From Prorocentrum cordatum (Eukaryota > Sar > Dinophyceae > Prorocentrales > Prorocentraceae), in the NCBI GenBank assembly GCA_963575745.1, contig CAUYUJ010002736.1:76489-140488 (forward strand): a stretch of DNA of 64,000 bases, written 5' to 3'. Made by a program: the position numbers and the translations under genes. The notes below the pieces were generated by a model. The model searched no databases, was not told the DNA's origin, and worked only from the letters and a program-made list of their open reading frames with translations. Position 1 is the stretch's first letter. Every line of letters begins with the position of its first letter. Of the stretch, positions 1 to 10,159 are shown piece by piece.

Positions 1-998
1 TCGATGGCGATGATGTTGATGGCGATGCTGCTGATGCTGACGATGATCACCGTAGCAATGGCGATGATGATGCTGGTGATGATGATGATGATGCTGATGC
101 TGATGATGATGATAATGATGATGATGATGATGATGCGGCTGATGGTGATGCTGCTAGTGATGCTGCTGATGATGATTATGATGGCGATGCTGATGCTATT
201 GCTGATGCTGATGATCATGATTATGATCTTGATGATGATGATAATCCTGATGATGATGATGATGCTGGTGATGATGATCATGATGATGACCCTGATGATG
301 GTCATGATGCTGGTGCTGATGATGATGATGATGATGATAACGACGATAATGATGCTGAGAACAGTGATCATGATGATGATGCTGAGAATGACGACGATCT
401 GTCGATGATGGTGATGATGATGGTGATGATGCTGATGATGATGACGGTGATGGTGGCGGTTGTGGATATTATTATGATGATGATGACCATGATGATGATG
501 ATGATGATGTTGATGATGATGGTGATGATGGTGATAATGCTGATTGTGATGATGATGGTCGTGATGATGATGGTGGTGGTGGTGGTGATGCTGATGGTGA
601 TGGTGGCGGTGTTGGTGATGCTGATGTTGGTGATGGTGATGGTGATGATGACGATTAGAATGCCGATGAGGATGATGATGTTGGTGATGCTAGTGATGAT
701 GATTCTGCTGATGCTGATCATGCTACTGCTGATGATGATGATACTGATACTGATGCTGATGAGAATGCTGCTGATGATGGTAAAGGCCATGCTGATGATA
801 TGATAATGAAAGTGATTATGATGATTGCGATGATGACGACGATGGTGATGATGATGAGTTGATGATGATGATGATCATGCTGATGCTGATGATGATGATG
901 ATGATGGTTGTGGTGGTGATTATGATGATGCTGATGATGATGATGATGATGATGCTGCTGCTGATGATGCTGACGACGACGAGGATGAGGAGGAGGAG
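1..998. repeat. Degenerate GAT/ATG trinucleotide array
   Basis: Almost every triplet is GAT or a one-base variant (GCT, GGT, GAC), running in from the left edge. All six frames are open for long stretches but read as poly-Met, poly-Asp or poly-Ile, so no gene is called. The array grades into GAG-rich sequence at its right end. Confidence 0.95.
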
Positions 999-999
999 C

Positions 1000-1235
1000 C
1001 TCCGGCCCGCCGTTTCTCCGCGGGAGGAGCTCGACGCCAAGCGGAGGTCGGCTCTTGACGCCATCGGTGAGGAGGCAGCCCCGTAGCCCGCGGGGCGCCG
1101 CTGCTGCCCCTTCCCTCAGATTGGGACGAGGATGAGGATGATGATGACGATGATGATGCTGATGATGATGATGATGATCATGCTGATGCTGATGCTGCTG
1201 ATGCTGCTGATGATGATGACGATGACGATGATGAC

Positions 1236-1285
<50 letters not shown>

Positions 1286-1319
1286 CGATGATGATGACGA
1301 CGAGGATGAGGAGGAGTAG
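1000..1319 (+). other. Candidate 53-nt intron before an acidic tail
   Basis: A short coding-like stretch (PREELDAKRRSALDAI in one frame, about 1018-1065) is followed by GTGAGG at 1067 and by a pyrimidine-rich tract ending CCCTCAG at 1119. Removing 1067-1119 keeps the frame open into a run of Asp and Glu ending EDEEE and a TAG at 1317-1319. An acidic C-terminal tail is common in chromatin and histone-chaperone proteins, but the tail here coincides with a microsatellite and the upstream frame becomes poly-Met. Seen: good splice signals and a preserved frame. Inference: a real exon pair. Chance is a fair alternative. Confidence 0.2.
1131..1316. repeat. GAT trinucleotide array
   Basis: A second block of GAT triplets with scattered GCT and GAC, separated from the first by about 130 bp of unique sequence. 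Confidence 0.9.
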
Positions 1320-1382
1320 GAGCAGGAGGAGCAGGATTTACCCAGTGAGAAGGCCTGAGTGTTTGAGGAAGAGGAGGGCGTT

Positions 1383-2872
1383 CGCGTGAAGGAGGTAAGA
1401 CAAGGACTTCGCGTGGTCTGGTCAACCGAGGAGTTCGCCAACTGGCTGCTAGGCAAGGAAACGCATGTTGCGCGTGAAGTAAACGGAGTCAGAAGAGCCG
1501 CTTGGCTATACCGAATGAGCCAACTAGGGCAACAGGCATTGCCGATAAATTGGGGCCGGTGCGCGGCTTAGCCATGGGCTTGACAACGCGCGATGAGTGC
1601 GGTAACCCACGGGGCTGTAACAGTGAATCTATGAAAAGGAAGGCTAAGGACATGGTCAAGGGCAAAGCAGCGTTCCGACTCATTGTTTGCCCGACGTTCA
1701 GTATTCATCAGGCCCCGAAGGTTCGACATCAGAAGAATAGGACGTAACGCAGTTAAGGGAATGCTGGAGCACTGGATTAAACATTTTCAAGTTTGCAGTG
1801 GATATGCGAGAGTCTCAGCGGCATACTGGGCCGTATTTTATATTCGAACACCCAGCACGCGCTTCAAGTTGGAGCGCGTGCTCTGTCCAGATTATGCTAA
1901 AGCACAGGGGCGTTACAACATTCGAAGGGGACATGTGGCAATATGTTGCGAAACAGGTAGTTCAATGAGAGGAACTGGGCAAGACGAACCCCACGAGGTC
2001 AATGTCAAACAGACCCACCTGGGCGGGCAGTCAGTTAGATCTGTCAGGGAGCACATCGACATCTAAAGATCACTGGGGAGGAACAACCAGGAGGTCTCAG
2101 ATCTATCCTGAGACGCTATGTCGGGACATACTCACATACTCACAGGGCATGTTAGGCGGATGAATCAGGGCGATCTCGCAGGGTGTTCATACCATTCTGA
2201 CGAAGTTAGAGATTACCCAGCAACTAAGGAAGAGTACGATAACTCAACATACACCAACGAGGTTCGCCAAGCACAGGAGCGAGAATTGTTCGAGCTAGAG
2301 TGGGCCCGTATATTTCTTCACTCAAAGACTCATGCTACCAGGAGAACAGGGCCCGAAGTAGAGTTGGTTCACCAGGAGGGGTGCGGAGGATCCCAACGTT
2401 GGACAACTCGAGGACCAGCCATTTCACGAAATAGCAGGAAAGGAAAGGAGAAAGTTCCAATGAGAGCCCAGAGATACAGAGACAACCTTCGCATACCCAG
2501 CAGCGTGGCAAGTGTGTGCGTGATGGTTGGTTGGGAATGGCAGGTGCGTGCGAAACACGTGGAGTAACAGGGCACGCGGCCCGAATCGCGCGAAGTAATG
2601 TATGTGGGATTCGCCACGACGAAGACGGAACAACGCAGACATGGGATGATGTTTCAGGCGCAGAGCTAAATCGCGAAATAATTATGAAGGCCCGAAGGGA
2701 AGAGATCAAACAGTTCAGAAGCACGGAGGTCACGAGAAATCAAATGAATCTGTACTGGGAAGTCATTGGAAATGGTCCGTCCGACTGGGGCCCCACGCCT
2801 AGGAAATTCACCAGCCGAGCCGTTGCCCCATCTCAACGATGGATCGAAGACTTACGAGCCAAACCCGCCTAA
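1383..2872 (+). pseudogene. Copia-like retrotransposon pol remnant, frameshifted
   Basis: No single frame is open, but fragments in successive frames resemble the pol polyprotein of dinoflagellate copia-like elements. One frame at about 1640-1740 reads KGKAAFRLIVCPTFS. About 2090-2150 reads IYPETLCRDIL. About 2640-2730 reads DDVSGAELNREI followed by KARREEIKQF, which resembles the segment just before the copia-type reverse transcriptase domain. The order of fragments matches 5' to 3' on the plus strand. Catalytic reverse transcriptase motifs are not seen, so the element is truncated as well as frameshifted. Family assignment is from remembered similarity, without alignment; a different pol-type retroelement is possible. 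Confidence 0.45.
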
Positions 2873-3164
2873 CTCTGCCCAGATCTTCCCCCCCAGTTTG
2901 TCTTACAAGAACAAACATATTTAATACGGCGTGCTGGGGGGTTTTGCAGCGGTTTTAGGGCACAGGAGTAATGCTAGAAACTATGCGAACTATGTTTTTT
3001 GTTGTGTTTATCTACGCCCCCACGCCCAAAAACGTTTCCACAGCAGTTGGTTGAGGCCCCCCGAGGGGTGTTCGGCCTCCCGGCCCGATAGCCGACGATT
3101 GCCCCTCTTGGGGCCATCGGGCCTCCGCGGGCGTGTGTCGGGCTGGTGTTGGACTGGTGTCAGA
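2873..3164. other. Unassigned spacer with a short hairpin
   Basis: No gene seen. GGCCCGATAGCC at 3082-3093 pairs with GGCCATCGGGCC at 3112-3123 (one mismatch, 18-nt loop). Similar GGCCxATCGGGCC motifs occur in family O at 62.5 kb. Confidence 0.4.
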
Positions 3165-3840
3165 GCGTTTTGCTCCTAACCATTCTGTGGTGTTGGATCC
3201 TCGCTTTGAGGGGACAGCGCCCCGCGTCTCCTCGCCTCCTCCTCCCCCCCATCCCACAGGGAGCTCCACCGAAGGCCCCAGTGCCACTGTCCATATGCGT
3301 CCCCCGCATCCATGTCGGCACACCCCTCACACGTGTCGTGGCCCCATAAGGGGGCTCCACCGAAGGCCCCAGTGCCACCGTCCACGTGCGTCTTCCACGC
3401 CCATTTCGGTACACCCCTCACACGTTTCGTGGGCCGATAGGGAGCTCCACCGAAGGCCCCAGTGCCACCGTCCGCATGCGTCCTCCGCACCCCTGTCGGC
3501 ACACCCCTCACACGTTTCGTGGCCCCATAAGGGGGCTCCACCGAACGCCCAGTGCCACCGTCCACATGCGTCCCCCACACCCACTGCGGCACCCCCCTCA
3601 AACGTTTCGTGGCCCCATAGGGAGCTCCACCGAAGGCTGCCACCGTCCACATGCGTGCTCCGCACCCATGTCGGCACACCCCTCACGGGGTTCGTGGGCA
3701 CAGAATGAGTTCTTCCGAAGGCCCAGTGCCACCATCCACATGCGTCCCCCACACCCATGTCAACCCCCCTCGAAGAATATTCACATTTGCGGTACTTACA
3801 TCCGCATTTAGTTGGGTCCTTCGCCAGGCTAATTCGTTGT
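3165..3840. mobile_element. Family A composite element, copy 1, with minisatellite
   Basis: The core (about 3255-3765) is about 5.5 tandem units of roughly 92 bp containing GGGAGCTCCACCGAAGG, CCAGTGCCACCGTCC and a CCCCTCACACG segment. The left flank (TGTGGTGTTGGATCCTCG, about 3187) and the right flank (ATATTCACATTTGCGGTAC, about 3777) recur beside the other copies, so this is one dispersed unit and not an isolated satellite. Both strands are open in several frames across the array, giving spurious ORFs of up to 209 residues. No transposase is encoded. Non-autonomous mobility is inferred from dispersal with shared flanks. Confidence 0.7.
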
Positions 3841-4114
3841 TTGCTCTGCGAGGGAGAGCGGCGGCAGAAAACGGAAACTGGCACTGAAGACGGCAGGGAA
3901 GAAAAGAAACAACCTTCGACCAGAAAGCAAAGCACGGTTGCATAATGATCATCCACAGCGACGGGCCAAACAATTCAAAACAAACGGAGCCAGCGCAGCA
4001 ACAGCACCGTAGTTCTTCTTTACCAAACAAGCGTTCTTAGCTGGTCAAAGGCTATATTTTAAAACCGCATCACAAACATACCCAGGGCATGTTTTCAAGA
4101 ACAACCACGGTTCC

Positions 4115-4445
4115 CGCATCTACTTGCTGGATCGGAAAAATCCCCCGCCGAAATTCTACCGCATCTAATTGTTGGATCGGGAATTCACTCGCCTAATCCT
4201 TACCGCCTCCGAATGCTGGATCGGAAATTTCCCCGCCGCGCCCTTCCCGCATCTAAATGCTGGATCGGAAATACACCAGCCGAACCCTTCTCGCATCGAA
4301 ATGCTGGATCGGAGGTTCGCCCGCCGAACCCTTACCGCATTGAAGTGCTGGATCGGGGGTTCACCTGCCGAGCTCTTCCCCTATCGTAGTGCTGTATCGG
4401 AGATTCACCCGTCGACCTTACCGCGTCTGCATCGGGAATTCACCC
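4115..4445. repeat. Minisatellite, 44-bp unit, about 7 copies
   Basis: The motif GCTGGATCGG recurs at 4129, 4174, 4218, 4262, 4306, 4350 and 4394 (last ones variant), a steady 44-45 bp period, with CGCATCxAAxTGCTGGATCGG as the best-kept part. A 208-residue frame crosses it but simply reads the repeat in shifting registers. Confidence 0.9.
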
Positions 4446-4903
4446 GCCCAACCCCATGCCGCATTGCCCTGCTCCTGGTTCCCGTGAGCGGATCGAAGGA
4501 TCGACGCCGTTGTTTCTCTTGGCAGGGCGGCACGCAGAGGGGGTGGCGCGATAGGGGTGTCCGCGGTTCGGTTGGTTCGGTTGTGTCGCAGGCGTCCGCG
4601 TTCGGTGGTTTCGGCTCGGTCAGCTTTTGCGTCGTTGCCGCGTCGCTGCGTCCCTCCCGCTCGCGTTCGGTCGATTCGGGTTCGGTCGGTTCTGGTTTCG
4701 GGGTTGGATCTGCCGGCTTTCGGTCCCTGGTGCCGTTGGTGACGGTTTTGAAGAAGGTATGCGTGATGTTCTTTAGGGGACCTCCCAGCTTCTAATATTT
4801 TTAGGGGACCTCCGAGCTTCTAAGATGCCTTCTTGGAGCCTCTGGGCGTTTCTGAAAGGGCCATTGCCTTTTACGAAGCCGCCCCCATCTTAAAAGTCAC
4901 GCA
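4446..4903. other. TTCGG-rich sequence and a short tandem duplication
   Basis: About 4555-4720 is rich in TTCGG and TCGGT words. A 30-bp unit (TTTAGGGGACCTCC, then AGCTTCTAA) is duplicated at about 4770-4830. No gene seen. Confidence 0.6.
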
Positions 4904-5107
4904 GTGGCGAAGCGTCCTGGCCTGCCTACAGGCCCACCAACAAATTTTCTGAACATTTTTTGAGGCTTGCACGAATCGTTCTCGGAACCTTTCTGGCCGA
5001 GACTGTTTTGTTTTGACACATGGTTGCTTTCCCGTGCAATCTTTTTTTAGCCGAGACTGGCGTTGGTTGCTTTCCCGTGCAATCTTTTTTTGCATCGCCT
5101 AGGCGGA
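4904..5107. repeat. Family T left end, plus 43-bp duplication
   Basis: CAGTGGCGAAGCGTCCTGG followed by CAGGCCCACC matches the left part of the family T copies at 36.35 kb and 51.04 kb. Inside it TGGTTGCTTTCCCGTGCAAT followed by a T run is tandemly duplicated at 5021 and 5064. Confidence 0.6.
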
Positions 5108-5955
5108 AAGATTGAGATGTCTTGATTTCCGTATGGGACTGCCTGTCCTGGGGACCAGTGAGCAGGCAATCATGTTTTGGGGTAGTCGTATTGCGAGAGG
5201 TTCTCCGTCATTTACCAGCGTTTATGTTTGAGCCACGTGTCAGTGGTCTCTGGAGAACCCTAACATCTCATTTGATTGTAAGATCCCACTGTTCTTGACT
5301 TCGAGAGTAAAGGACTTGACAACTCCTGCGTGTGTGATCAGTGTCAGTACGGGGCCGGGTGGCGTGAACGGACTCGTTTCTTAATATGTTGATCGTTGGC
5401 ATTCGATTGCAACAGGCTAGAGAAGCACTGCCGGTGTCGTTGGGGTCTCTCCTCAAGGGCGGGCACGTCGCTTTTTTCACTTGCAAGGTAACGCCCCCTC
5501 GGTTTTCAAATGGGCCGCCCTGACAGCCGCATCGCATCGCTCGTCATCTCGGGACTTGCCTTGGTGCTCGCTAGCCGAGTCGCAGCGGAAACATGGTGCG
5601 AACCGGGGTGACAGCTCGCATTCTGAGCCATCACGCAGTTGTTGAAGTTCAGCAACACGGTCGTAACGAAGTTGTTGAAATTACAGTGAGTTGTCTGAAG
5701 TCATGAGGGTGCGTGCGCGCACATGTTCGTGGAACATCGTAGTTGTTGCTTCATTCTACCTCGTTTCTCACCCCCTCCGCGCTAGGCTTCATCAAATCGA
5801 TCGGCCCACCAACTATCACCCTGTGTCTTGTTGCGTTTTCTCATTCATCCTTCCGACTGCTTTAGTCGCGACAACAGCTTGCATGATGTGCCACAGCGCT
5901 GCTGGCCGAGATCTGAAGTATGATCAGCACCTCAGGATTGAACTGCACATGTCGC
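5108..5955. other. Unique sequence without recognisable gene
   Basis: Lower in G+C than its surroundings and free of obvious repeats. Short frames of 74-90 residues exist on both strands, but none shows a motif that I recognise. Not tRNA- or rRNA-like by eye. Confidence 0.5.
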
Positions 5956-6151
5956 AGGCCTAGAGGTTGACACCAACACCAATATCGGCGGTGTGCCTCC
6001 ACCGAGGGAAGATGATCCCGATCTCGGTGATGGTGGTAATGCTATGGCTTCCAAGGTGACCGAAGTATTACCACCAACACCGACATCGAGGATCATCTTC
6101 CCCCTGTGGAGGCAACACCCTGTGTTGGTGTTGGTGCCCATCTCCAGGCCT
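5956..6151. mobile_element. Family G fold-back element, copy 1 (196 bp)
   Basis: Starts and ends with AGGCCT. The left arm (GACACCAACACCAATATCGG, then GTGTGCCTCCACCGAGGG) is repeated inverted in the right arm, and the centre (GGTGGTAAT against ATTACCACC) is inverted too, so nearly the whole unit can fold on itself. Two further copies lie at 14.58 kb and 41.42 kb. It reads as a Pro-rich peptide in several frames, which is a by-product of the palindrome. Confidence 0.85.
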
Positions 6152-6204
6152 CCCAACATGGACTCCCGGTTCCCCTCGTCCGCTTCGTGCTCGCTCCCGT
6201 CTCC

Positions 6205-6306
6205 CTCCTCCTCCTCCTCCTCCTCATCCTCCTTCTCCCGGCTCCTCCTCCCCCTCCTCCTCCTCCTCCTCCTCCTCCTCCTCCTCCTCCTCCTCCTCCT
6301 CCTCCC
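6205..6306. repeat. (TCC)n array
   Basis: Long TCC run with a few TCAT and CCC interruptions; the source of poly-Leu, poly-Pro and poly-Ser frames on this strand and poly-Glu on the other. Confidence 0.95.
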
Positions 6307-6491
6307 CCTCCGTCTGCTTGCGGGCGCGGGGGGGTGCTCGGGAGCCCAGGCTCCGAGGTGGCGCAGCGGCGCTCTGGCACGGCCGGAGCGGCCGCCCGCG
6401 CGAGGCCGGAGAGGCTCGAGGTCCCCCGTCCGGGCCAGGGGCGCCAGGCTGGCGAGGGGACGCACGCTTGCGCGTGGTGTGTGTTTTGCGT

Positions 6492-6515
6492 GCTCTCTCT
6501 CTCTCTCTCTCTCTC
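6492..6515. repeat. (CT)n microsatellite
   Basis: Twelve CT dinucleotides, ending immediately before a family AA element. Confidence 0.95.
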
Positions 6516-6518
6516 GTC

Positions 6519-6699
6519 AGTATCGTTGAACCGATCCCCATCCCCATCCCCTTCGAGACCTCCCACCAAATTGGCACCCCAGTCGGGGATGCACCCCTCG
6601 AGACCCGAAGGGAACGGCCTATATCCCCATCTAGGGGGGGAAATTGCCCAGTGGGGCCCAGGCCACGCTGGTGGGGATGGGGATCGGACAAACGATACT
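6519..6699. mobile_element. Family AA MITE, copy 1
   Basis: The left end AGTATCGTTGAACCGATCCC and the inverted right end GGGATCGGACAAACGATACT pair over about 27 bp with few mismatches. A second, left-truncated copy lies at about 58.42-58.56 kb (shared CATATCCCCATCT and GGGATGGGGATCG). Confidence 0.75.
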
Positions 6700-6739
6700 C
6701 ATCTCGTCGGTTTCGGTGGCAGATCATGGGAGCCTGGTA

Positions 6740-6905
6740 TACAGTGGAGGCCCACGCCAAGAAACACCCTCCTTGCCTCCAGGGTGCCCTGGGTTTCTTG
6801 GATCTCGAGCGTCTTGCCATGGAGAGCGTGGCGCTCCCACACCACACATCGATGGACGCCCTGGGGTCTCAGGGTTGGGTTTCTCGTGGTCGGGCCCTTA
6901 CGGTA
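6740..6905. mobile_element. Family F MITE, copy 1
   Basis: Starts TACAGTGGAGGCCCACGCC, carries GCCTCCAGGGTGCCCTGGGT and CTGGGGTCTCAGGGT, and ends GGTCGGGCCCTTACGGTA. Copies at 51.71 kb and 59.75 kb share the whole arrangement; their ends are TACAGTGGA and CCCTACTGTA, a short inverted repeat. Confidence 0.75.
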
Positions 6906-7102
6906 CCCTCTCAAATCCGTCTGTAGCGTCGCTGAGCGTCTAGAGTCGATGCGACGGCGCCGATTCGGCGTTGGCTGGCGTCGAAGAGCGCCCACATTGG
7001 CGTCGATCTGGCGCCGATCCGCGTCGATTCGCGCGAGCCGACGAGATGGTATGGGAGGCGCCCGCGAGCTGCCACCGAAGCCGGGGAACGTCGGCTGACC
7101 GC

Positions 7103-7279
7103 CTCGGCGAGGAGGGAGGAGGGAGGAGGGAGGAGGGAGGAGGAGGAGGAGGGAGGAGGAGGAGGAGGAGGGGAGGAGGAGGGAGGAGGAGGAGGAGGAG
7201 AGGAGGAGGAGGAGGGGAGGAGGGAGGAGGGAGGAGGGAGGAGGAGGGAGGAGGGAGGGGGGAGGGGGAGGAGGGAGGA
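7103..7279. repeat. (GGA)n array
   Basis: GGA and GGGA runs on the plus strand, giving Gly/Arg/Glu-rich frames only. Confidence 0.95.
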
Positions 7280-7307
7280 TGGCGAGGCCCAGCCTGGGCC
7301 AGGGGGG

Positions 7308-7603
7308 CGGTGCGGCGCGCCCCCCTCCCGGCTCGGTCGGGGAGAGGCACGTGCGCGGGTGCTCCCTGGGTCCGGGATCGGCCCCGCCGGGATCGGCGAG
7401 GAGGCCAGGCTTGAGCCCTTCGGGGGTGGACAGACCTCCCACCCTGACACGTCGATTAGTGAATTGGCCGCTTTCGAGGGCGTCGGTGCGGCGCGCCCCC
7501 CCGGCTCGGTCGGGGAGGCACCGTGCGCGGGTCCTGGGCCCGACATCGGCCCCGCCAGGATCGGCGAGGAGGCCAGGCTTAAGCTCTACAGGAGGAGGGT
7601 TCA
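7308..7603. repeat. Direct duplication, period about 176 bp, with family D motif
   Basis: CGGTGCGGCGCGCCCCC, GGCTCGGTCGGGGAG and GGATCGGCGAGGAGGCCAGG occur in the same order from 7308 and from 7484. Between them, 7422-7475 (GGGGTGGACAGACC, ACCCTGACACGTCGAT, GAATTGGCCG) matches 51107-51165, a two-copy dispersed motif labelled D. Confidence 0.75.
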
Positions 7604-7607
7604 AGAA

Positions 7608-7787
7608 TACAGTCGGGGCGCTGAAGAAGGAGCCCTTCTCGTTTGGGAGGGGCTCCGTGGTCCTTGATTCTTTCACAGTTTGCCTTCTGTTTTCCGTAGG
7701 TTTCCGATGGGAAATCGAAGTTTAACTCATGGAAGAAAGGGGCCTCGTTCCTGATTTAGGGTTCCTTAGGTCAACGCCCCGACTCTA
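7608..7787. mobile_element. Family E MITE, copy 1 (180 bp)
   Basis: Left end TACAGTCGGGGC and right end GCCCCGACTCTA form a 12-bp terminal inverted repeat with one mismatch, and inverted similarity continues inward (AAGGAGCCC against GGGTTCCTTA). The interior word GGGGCTCCGTG and GAAATCGAAGTTTAACT is shared with copies at 31.65 kb and 53.63 kb. All three copies are exactly 180 bp by my count. Confidence 0.85.
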
Positions 7788-7862
7788 GCTCCAACATGGT
7801 AAAGCATGGTCTGGTGACGTGTTGGTTGCTGCTGTTTTGGGGGGTCGTCGTGTGTCCAGCTG

Positions 7863-7931
7863 CTTTTTGAGCATAGGTTTGTCCATCTTCTATGGTTCTT
7901 CAGCATCCGCCTCTGGGAGGACATGCCCGAC
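7863..7931. mobile_element. Family C MITE, right-end fragment
   Basis: GCATCCGCCTCTGGGAGGAC followed by ATGCCCGAC matches the right end of the four full C copies, and the preceding TTTTTGAGCATAGGTTTGTC matches copy 3. No left end was found. Confidence 0.55.
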
Positions 7932-8051
7932 CCAAGGCCAGGGCAAGTCCCCCGATCTCTCTCCCCCCCTCTATCTCGCCCTCGTCGTCTTTTAGTAAGT
8001 TTGCCCAGGCACTGATCGCGAGCTCCCCCATCGCCGCAGGAGGGCGAGGCC

Positions 8052-8390
8052 GTGGGATCCGCCAGAGGGTCCGTGGCGACGAGCCGGCGCGGTTCCATGA
8101 TGGAGGACGATGTTCCGTCGCGCAGCCGCCGCCGCCGCCGTGTCGTCTGGGGCTGCAGCGCTGGGCGTCCTGACAAGCAGCACGGCAGGCTCGCGTCGTG
8201 TGTCGACGAGGCGGCAACCTCAGCACGGACGTTCAAGGTTGAATGCCGCCAGTGGCCCAGAGTCCGCCGATACGGAACGCTTCCGCGCGGTCGGGAAGCC
8301 GTTATTGTTCAAGGTGGAACGATCCACGCGGTGCCAGAATCCAACGAGGGGTGTATCACGACACGGCGGGGGACCGTGCATGTTCTGTGA
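8052..8390 (+). CDS. Unrecognised small ORF, doubtful
   Basis: A 112-residue frame with an Arg-rich N-terminal half (SRSRRRRRVVWG, about residues 23-34) and a less biased C-terminal half (RTFKVECRQWPRVRRYGTL, then GGTIHAVPESNEGCITT). I do not recognise it. The C-terminal half looks more protein-like than the surrounding repeat translations, but an overlapping frame (8110-8523) is also open, no spliced leader or intron signals are evident, and it may be part of an eroded element. No function is proposed. Confidence 0.2.
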   Translation: MGSARGSVATSRRGSMMEDDVPSRSRRRRRVVWGCSAGRPDKQHGRLASCVDEAATSARTFKVECRQWPRVRRYGTLPRGREAVIVQGGTIHAVPESNEGCITTRRGTVHVL

Positions 8391-8525
8391 ATGGTTGTTT
8401 TTTTCCTCTACCCCACGCGAGCTCGGCGTGGGCCTTGTGCGGAGCTTGTGCGGACTCGACGCGGGCTCGTTGCGAGGAAGAGCAGGGGCAGACGGAAAGA
8501 AGGAGGGGAGGCCGGAGCAATGAGA

Positions 8526-8784
8526 GGGAGGACGAGGAGGAGGGGGGACGAGGGGAGTGGGGAAGAAGAGGAAGAGGAGGGAGGGGGGAGGCGGAAGGAG
8601 GATGAGGAAGAAAAGGAAACAGGAGGAGTGGGGCCCACTCAGTGGGCTCCCACTCTTCGTATTGCTGCTCCCGCTGCTCCTCCTCCGTGCTCTCCCCTCC
8701 CTCCCCCCGCCCGCCCGCGCGCGCGCGGGCGGGCGGGCGGGAGCAGAAAAGAGGAAGAGGAGGAGGAGGAGGAGGAGGAGGAGC
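8526..8784. repeat. (GGA)n blocks with a GC hairpin between them
   Basis: GGA-rich at 8526-8620 and 8748-8784. Between them 8706-8741 is a near-perfect palindrome of CCCG and CGCG words (CCGCCCGCCCGCGC against its inverse). Confidence 0.85.
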
Positions 8785-9160
8785 AGGATTAGCCTCTTGA
8801 TATTTAAGACAGGCCAGCCTGCTGCTGTGCCATACCCAAAGTCAACACGTTGGCGCTACCAGCATGTACTGTGCCACACTGCGGCTTCGCACTAATGCAG
8901 GACTTTCTGGATGGTGGGAGGGGCAGCACTCGGAGCCACTATTTTATCGCAATGTTACTCTAACCCATTTTGCCTCGCCACTCTGTCTTACAATGGCCGC
9001 ATTATTGCAGCATTGTTCGCATCTCCAGCCGCGCACGCGCGCGACTATGCTCTCCGACGGTCCAAGGCCAGGCAGCGCCGGCGCAACAGCATGGACTCGA
9101 GGGGGATGGTTTGGGGTTAGAGGCTGTTGATCTGAGGGTGGGAGGAGGTGCGAAGGAGAT

Positions 9161-9322
9161 TCAGGAGGGAAGAAAAACACACAGACTCAATTAATCCTCG
9201 ATTCCCCAGAAAATATGGGAAAATATGGGAAGTGGGGGGGAAGACAAAGACTCAGAAAATATAGGAAAATATGGGGAATCCTTTTATTTGTGTGTATTTA
9301 TTTGTGTGTCCTGGGGCCCCCT
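9161..9322. mobile_element. Family H fold-back element, copy 1
   Basis: TCAGGAGGGAAGAAAAACAC starts the unit, CGATTCCCCAGAAAATATGG lies in the middle, and TTTGTGTGTATTTATTTGTG closes it. CACA-rich left and TGTG-rich right halves are mutually inverted. Further copies at 22.74, 52.07 and 62.27 kb. Confidence 0.7.
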
Positions 9323-10090
9323 TCGAGATTCAAAGGTTCCCCTTCATTTTGGGACCCCCTGGTTTACAGGGCGTGGTCCCACTTACGCACACACTCACAG
9401 GCGCGACCCTAGCAGTCGTCGCGGCCAGCTTGTTCTACTCTGGTCTCCAGACTGTTAGCGTCACTTGTACCTTCCTCTAAAGCATACTCCACAGCAGCCC
9501 GCAGTCGCAGACACCGTAGTCTGAGAAAACAAGAGGCCAGCCTTTTACAGCGCCAGCCTTCTTATCGCAGTCCTCGCAAGCATTACTCCGCTCGTTCAAG
9601 TTTAATTCTAGACGATACAACCCTGACTAGCCAGGAACGCTGTGCTGACTACTGGACGGGGAAGGTAGGCGGGTGATGGGGGAAGTCGTGCATTCAAGCG
9701 CGACCCTAGCGGGTGGCGCGCCAACCTTGTACAGCTTTACAATCACGCTCTCTCACTAAGATCGCCAATTTTACCTCCTTTGCCAATGTGCACCGCCTGT
9801 TGTTTTTGCCTTTCTCGCGCTGCACGTCTATCTCGACCTCTCCTCGTTCGGTATCCTCCTTAGCATGTGGCATCAACGGTACTGGCATGGTGTCTTTCCC
9901 CGCTCCGCCGGCCTGGCGGGCGTACTCTCTATGGCCGATCGGCCCTTGTGCCCGTTTCGCTGCTCTTCGCCTCTCGCTTACAGCGGCGCCCGCCAAGCCC
10001 AATTCTGTGGCTCTTCGCCCGGGCCGGCATTTTCTCTGTGCCACACTTAGAGAGCAACGGTATCCGATCCATGCCTCGGCAACGTCATCC
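9323..10090. other. Unassigned sequence
   Basis: No convincing gene. GGCGCGACCCTAGC at about 9400 and AGCGCGACCCTAGCGG at about 9698 form a short direct repeat. Frames up to 220 residues at 9713-10375 are not recognisable until they enter the LINE remnant that follows. Confidence 0.5.
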
Positions 10091-10147
10091 AGGAAGAGGA
10101 GGAGGAGCAGGAGGAGGAGGAGGAGCAGGAGGAGGAGGAGGAGGAGC
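10091..10147. repeat. (GGA)n array
   Basis: GGA with GCAGGA interruptions, abutting the start of the LINE remnant. Confidence 0.9.
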
Positions 10148-10159
10148 TGGTGGCACTCT

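Noticed and set aside
4-1456. Long poly-Met, poly-Ile and poly-His open frames across the GAT arrays (also 47.2-48.6 kb).
   Set aside because: They are translations of GAT/ATG microsatellite DNA in every frame on both strands.
3255-3765. Regularly spaced repeats resembling a CRISPR array.
   Set aside because: The units are head-to-tail minisatellite repeats without unique spacers, in a eukaryotic genome.
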